This document shows, piece by piece, positions 60,482 through 64,000 of a DNA stretch of 64,000 nt (within the stretch, counting starts at the first letter, position 1; each line of letters starts with the position of its first letter). The stretch is taken from assembly GCF_964204865.1 (NCBI RefSeq), contig NC_135261.1, forward strand, positions 6,448,001 to 6,512,000, given 5' to 3'. The DNA comes from Styela clava (taxonomy: Eukaryota > Chordata > Ascidiacea > Stolidobranchia > Styelidae). The notes under the pieces are model-generated. The model was not told where the DNA came from and did no database searches. It was given only the letters and a program-made list of their open reading frames with translations. The position numbers were made by a program, and so were the translations under genes.

Positions 60482-60700
60482 GGTACTCCCGTAGTATTTG
60501 AACTAAGATGGCGGACACCGGAACGTAGTATGTGTACCAGGTTATGGTTAGGCCTTAATTTCAGGTACAAATACTGCGAGAGTCACTTGGCTGAACCCCG
60601 AACTCGTAATAGAACTAAAATAAGGAAAATTGAAAAAAAAAACTAATCCTAAACTTGTACACATACTATGTTCAGGTGTCCGCCATATTGTGCCTCACAT
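60482..60700. mobile_element. MITE of the CTCCCGAAGTATGTG family in intron 3 of pseudogene J
   Basis: Starts GGTACTCCCGTAGTATTTG; the interior matches 17758-17957. The right end is worn (CACATGTTGTAAGCG). Confidence 0.65.
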
Positions 60701-61202
60701 GTTGTAAGCGGGCAAGAATTATTGATTTTTAATTGCTGTTTAGATCTAAAAGTCAATACTGTAGAGTCAGACCTATGGATCGTTGATATGTTGTTATTTT
60801 CTTGGTAATTTTTTTTCTTATCTTTATGAAAAAATCGCTTATCCCTGTAATTACTGGACCCATTGCTTTAACATTTTCGGTAGTTAAAGATTGTAATTTT
60901 GACGAAAAAACTATTACTTTCATTTATGCGCTTCCTGTCTCTATGTTCGAGCATAGCTCTTATGTAATTTTCAAAGCATAAGCAATTATCAAGCACTTTT
61001 ATATTTGTACTCATTTATTTTCAGCTCACGACTTACAACTCGTAGCGGAAGATTGGTATCGCGTTCCCGATTTTCTATTTTCGTACATAGTAGTCAAAGT
61101 ACCGTCAGACTATCAAACTGCCGGGAAACACTGCGAACGCATGGGTGGCCGATTAGCAGAAAATGATATACGGAGTGCAGCTATTCACAGGTAATATAAC
61201 AT

Positions 61203-61292
61203 TGGGATTTTTTGTACAAGGCCAAAAAACTCACAAATTTTTGCATTAATGGGGGGGGGGGGGGGGGGCTTTGTACAAATATTCCCAATATT
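61203..61292. repeat. 90-bp foldback repeat with an 18-base G run
   Basis: ATTGGGATTTTTTGTACAAGGCC on the left faces, inverted, ATTGGGAATATTTGTACAAAGCC on the right; G18 lies at 61251-61268. A relative without the long G run is at about 38775-38810 in intron 1 of gene F. Confidence 0.6.
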
Positions 61293-61499
61293 GTATATTA
61301 CAAAGATAGTAGTATTGTATTGACATTTAGTCATTTGGCTCAACGAATATATAAACATCAATACTATTAAAAAAAAACTTTGACAATCGCATGTATCCCA
61401 CGGGAAAGCTGAGATGCTTCAATGTCGCTACCCTCATGTGTTTCTTCGTATAGGGTATAAAAGTTATGTTGTTTCTGGCTTATTTTGTCACGTAGAACG

Positions 61500-61695
61500 A
61501 GCGGACACCGGAGCGAAGCATGTGTACCAGGCTAGATTTAGGCAGGCATAATTTCAGGTACAGATACTACGGGAGTCACTTGAACTCGTAATGGAACTAA
61601 ATAGGAAAAATTGGAATAAAATTATGGTCTAACCCTAACCTGGTACTCATACTACGTTCAGGTGTCGGCCATTTTGTTTCACATACTTCGGGAGA
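61500..61695. mobile_element. MITE of the CTCCCGAAGTATGTG family in intron 4 of pseudogene J
   Basis: Left end is missing; the right end CACATACTTCGGGAGAGTCC is typical. Interior matches 60482-60700. Confidence 0.65.
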
Positions 61696-61957
61696 GTCCA
61701 TATTTTTTGCCAGCAAGTATATAACCTCGATCCTACAGTTTATATTTGAAAAGGCACCCACGTGGATAAAAACACGTAATATTTCTTGCTCTTGTCGCCA
61801 CGTAAAATCTTCCACCGTTTTGCGCGGTGCTTTTATTACTGTAACGCTAAGCGATAGCCACATCCTCTTCATTTACTTTTCCCGCTAATTTTTGTGTGCT
61901 TCAGCTAAATGCCTGAAGTTGGTCATATGATCCACCGATAAAAATGTTGCACACCAC
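61696..61957. mobile_element. Truncated relative of the 59529 hAT-type element
   Basis: Matches 59577-59854 along its length and ends GTTGCACACCACTG. The left end is lost next to the MITE. Confidence 0.65.
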
Positions 61958-62230
61958 TGGCTTATTTCTCTTACTTTTATTTTTATTTCGCATTTTATTC
62001 AATGCCTTAAAAAATAATAGGCCAAATTCCATTACTCCGATTTTAAAATTTTCCGGTTTTATTATTGGACTAAATTATATTGACTATGTTTGAAATATGA
62101 TAAATATTATTTTCAGCGATCTTCTTGACAACTTTATCAGAAGTGCAGGAACTTTTATCTGGATCGGACTTGACGACCTTGAGGAACAAAACAACTGGAA
62201 ATGGTCGGACGGAGTTTCGTCAACTTCTTC

Positions 62231-62856
62231 TAATACACCAGGGGTGGCCAACCTATGGCGCATGCGCCAAACGTGGGGCATTGCATGATTAGAGGTGGCG
62301 CATTGCATCTTTAACTCTTTTCATGCCAAAATTGTTAATTGCACTTGGCTTCTCCACACCAAGCCGTTTTTTTTTGCAATATACATGGTGACTTTTGATT
62401 GTACCTAAAATCTATTCTCCTTACTCCACTTCGCCCACTTACGGCTTGTTGGAATTAGAAACAACAGGCGATTATCGACGTTAGCTTTTGGACGGACTTT
62501 ATGACATTCATCCTATACTTTTAGCAAAAATTAGTCTCAGTAACAACATTAACTCCAAGAATAAAAAAAACTGGCGAAAGTAAAACAGCAGCAAAAGTCT
62601 CATAAAGGCGGTACTTAAACAAAATTGATCAATTTTATTTATTATACTTCCTTGCTCAATTTCTATTCATGTGAAGTTGTAAATTGTAAAAACTACATAT
62701 ACGTGTGTATATATGTGTGTGTATTATAAATTTATATAATTTCAACAAGAAGCGGACATTAGGCGTGGGAATACAAGAGATTTACGGCGCATCTGAAACA
62801 TTATGTTTAAAACGTGGCGCATGGTATGTGAAAGGTTGGCCACCCCTGTAATACAC
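62231..62856. mobile_element. 610-bp hAT-type element disrupting the last exon of pseudogene J
   Basis: The element is 62239-62848, with perfect 15-bp ends CAGGGGTGGCCAACC and, inverted, the same. Perfect 8-bp duplication TAATACAC at 62231-62238 and 62849-62856, which is coding sequence (SSNTP) in all paralogues. Subterminal TGGCGCATG on both sides. No transposase. Confidence 0.93.
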
Positions 62857-62987
62857 CATGGAGTGAAGGAGAACCAAATCGCCAAGATGAACGATGTGCT
62901 TGCATGTTTGGACTTGTGCAGTACAAAGTAATAGATATCGAATGTATTTACCAAGCATTCTACCTTTGTGAGAAATACGGTAATTGA

Positions 62988-64000
62988 AAACCCCTAGTTT
63001 TCCTCCTAGTTAAAGGGGATAATATTCAGAAAGTTGTATCGATGTTTATCTTTTTGCGAACGACGTAAGTTGTATGTTTACTACATGAAATCAAATACAC
63101 AAACTTTCCTTTTTTCTGAAAATTGTTATCAACTGCCTCGGTCGGCTAGCACCTGTATAACTAGTGATAGAAATAATAGATTATTGCTTATTTTGTCCTG
63201 GTTTTCGACTTTATGGCAGCGACAACTTGTGGGCTATGTGACTTGTTGCTTATTTTGTGCTTGCGTGCATATAGATTATCGAAAGTGACGGAAAACCTAG
63301 TTTCTATGGCGACCATCGGCTATGACAATTAGATCTTGTTAGAAATCGAGGCTGCAGCGATTATAAATTGTTGCTAATAACGACTCGGGCCTGTCGACTA
63401 TACAGTAATCGTTGGATTGCGATTGCATAGTCTTTTATTCACCACAGTAAAAAATTATTATCATTGGTTAATGATCAAAAATAAATATTATTATCTGACG
63501 TAGGGATGGATTATTCACTTCAAGTTCAATATTTTCCACATTTTAATCCGCATAATCAATCAATTGGCTAAGTAAGCCATTTTCCAATGCGACTAAGATT
63601 AACATGTTCCCAAAGTCATGCTAAAATCAAGCAGCATCTTTGATGCAAAGTGCTAGTATTTTTTCAACTTCAATTCCCCGAGACCGCATACCAAAGTGGC
63701 ATCGAAATAGCTATTTCAATTCCGGGATTTTGGTAATTCTAATTTTGCTGACTGTTTCCATTTCCAAAAGCACTAGCACAATCATACACCACAAATTCAA
63801 ATCATCTCAATGTCACATTTCCCATTTATCGCCTTTTTCAGCGATCGCGAAACAATAAGAATTAAATTTTAGTTCGGATGCAATTAACAACCACAACAAC
63901 CACAACATATTTACACCGGACTAATTATTGTGTAGCTAAGAGAGATAAGATTTTTTTGTCCACCAGTCAGTTACTCGTCTTTAGTTAGCTACGTCCGTCC
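62988..64000. other. Right flank, no gene seen
   Basis: Bases about 63560-63860 resemble 15840-16260 and the 560-620 segment, so the spacer repeats continue. No frame with a recognisable domain. Confidence 0.5.

Larger units (their letters stand above)
59236..62987 (+). pseudogene. Collectin-like lectin pseudogene J (no 5' end, last exon split by hAT)
   Basis: Remaining parts: exon 1 from 59236 to 59398 (stalk and coiled coil only, no signal peptide or start), exon 2 60019-60081, exon 3 60256-60450, exon 4 61025-61190, and exon 5 62117-62987 interrupted at 62239-62848. Upstream of 59236 the sequence is unrelated to the other copies, so the promoter and signal peptide are gone. In exon 5 the insertion puts a stop about 20 codons after SSNTP. 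The natural TAA after CEK has changed, adding YGN before TGA. Splice sites of the middle exons are kept and the collagen frame is open. WND position reads VIDIEC. Two MITEs and two hAT-type sequences sit in its introns. Confidence 0.88.

Overview
The window is eukaryotic, AT-rich animal DNA with short spliceosomal introns and dense transposon debris. It carries a tandem family of small secreted lectins that combine a coiled-coil stalk, a short collagen Gly-X-Y helix and a C-type lectin domain, which is collectin (mannose-binding-lectin-like) architecture. That combination, the compact gene size and the mix of gypsy, hAT and R2-type elements fit an invertebrate chordate best, probably a tunicate such as Ciona. 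The organism is an inference, about even odds at genus level.

Layout: ten copies of the lectin gene are present, A to J in order along the + strand. A (+, last exon only, cut by the window edge), B (-), C (+), D (-), E (+), F (-), G (+), H (-), I (+), J (+). B/C, D/E, F/G and H/I are four head-to-head pairs. Each complete copy has the same five exons with matching splice phases: signal peptide plus stalk; a 63-base helix exon; the collagen exon; and two lectin-domain exons. B, D, E, F, G, H and I splice in silico to open frames of 307-312 codons. C has lost one base in exon 2. J is a pseudogene without a 5' end, and its last exon is split by a 610-bp hAT-type insertion. Each pair is separated by an inverted-repeat intergenic region of about 2.5-2.9 kb, with a TATA box about 65-80 bases upstream of each ATG and a tRNA-like SINE just beyond it in most arms. 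The F/G region is enlarged to 5.8 kb by insertions.

The convergent spacers and introns hold the mobile elements. One gypsy (Ty3-type) LTR retrotransposon at 27967-35013 (- strand) has 187-bp LTRs, a 5-bp target duplication, a tRNA-Ser-like primer site and a gag-pol frame with one in-frame stop. Its pol 3' end is split by an insert that carries part of a piggyBac-like transposase. At least ten non-autonomous hAT-type elements can be delimited by inverted ends and 8-bp target duplications, several nested. A small MITE family, also with 8-bp duplications, is scattered through introns and spacers. A fragment of an R2-type non-LTR retrotransposon and a roughly 290-bp tandem repeat sit in the F/G intergenic region.

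The lectins are probably secreted, disulfide-linked, collagen-trimerised sugar-binding proteins. All intact copies keep an EPN-type (or close variant) loop, but all replace the usual WND motif by L/I/V-A/I-D. The array looks like an expanding, recombining innate-recognition locus whose head-to-head promoters, inverted repeats and transposons all promote rearrangement.
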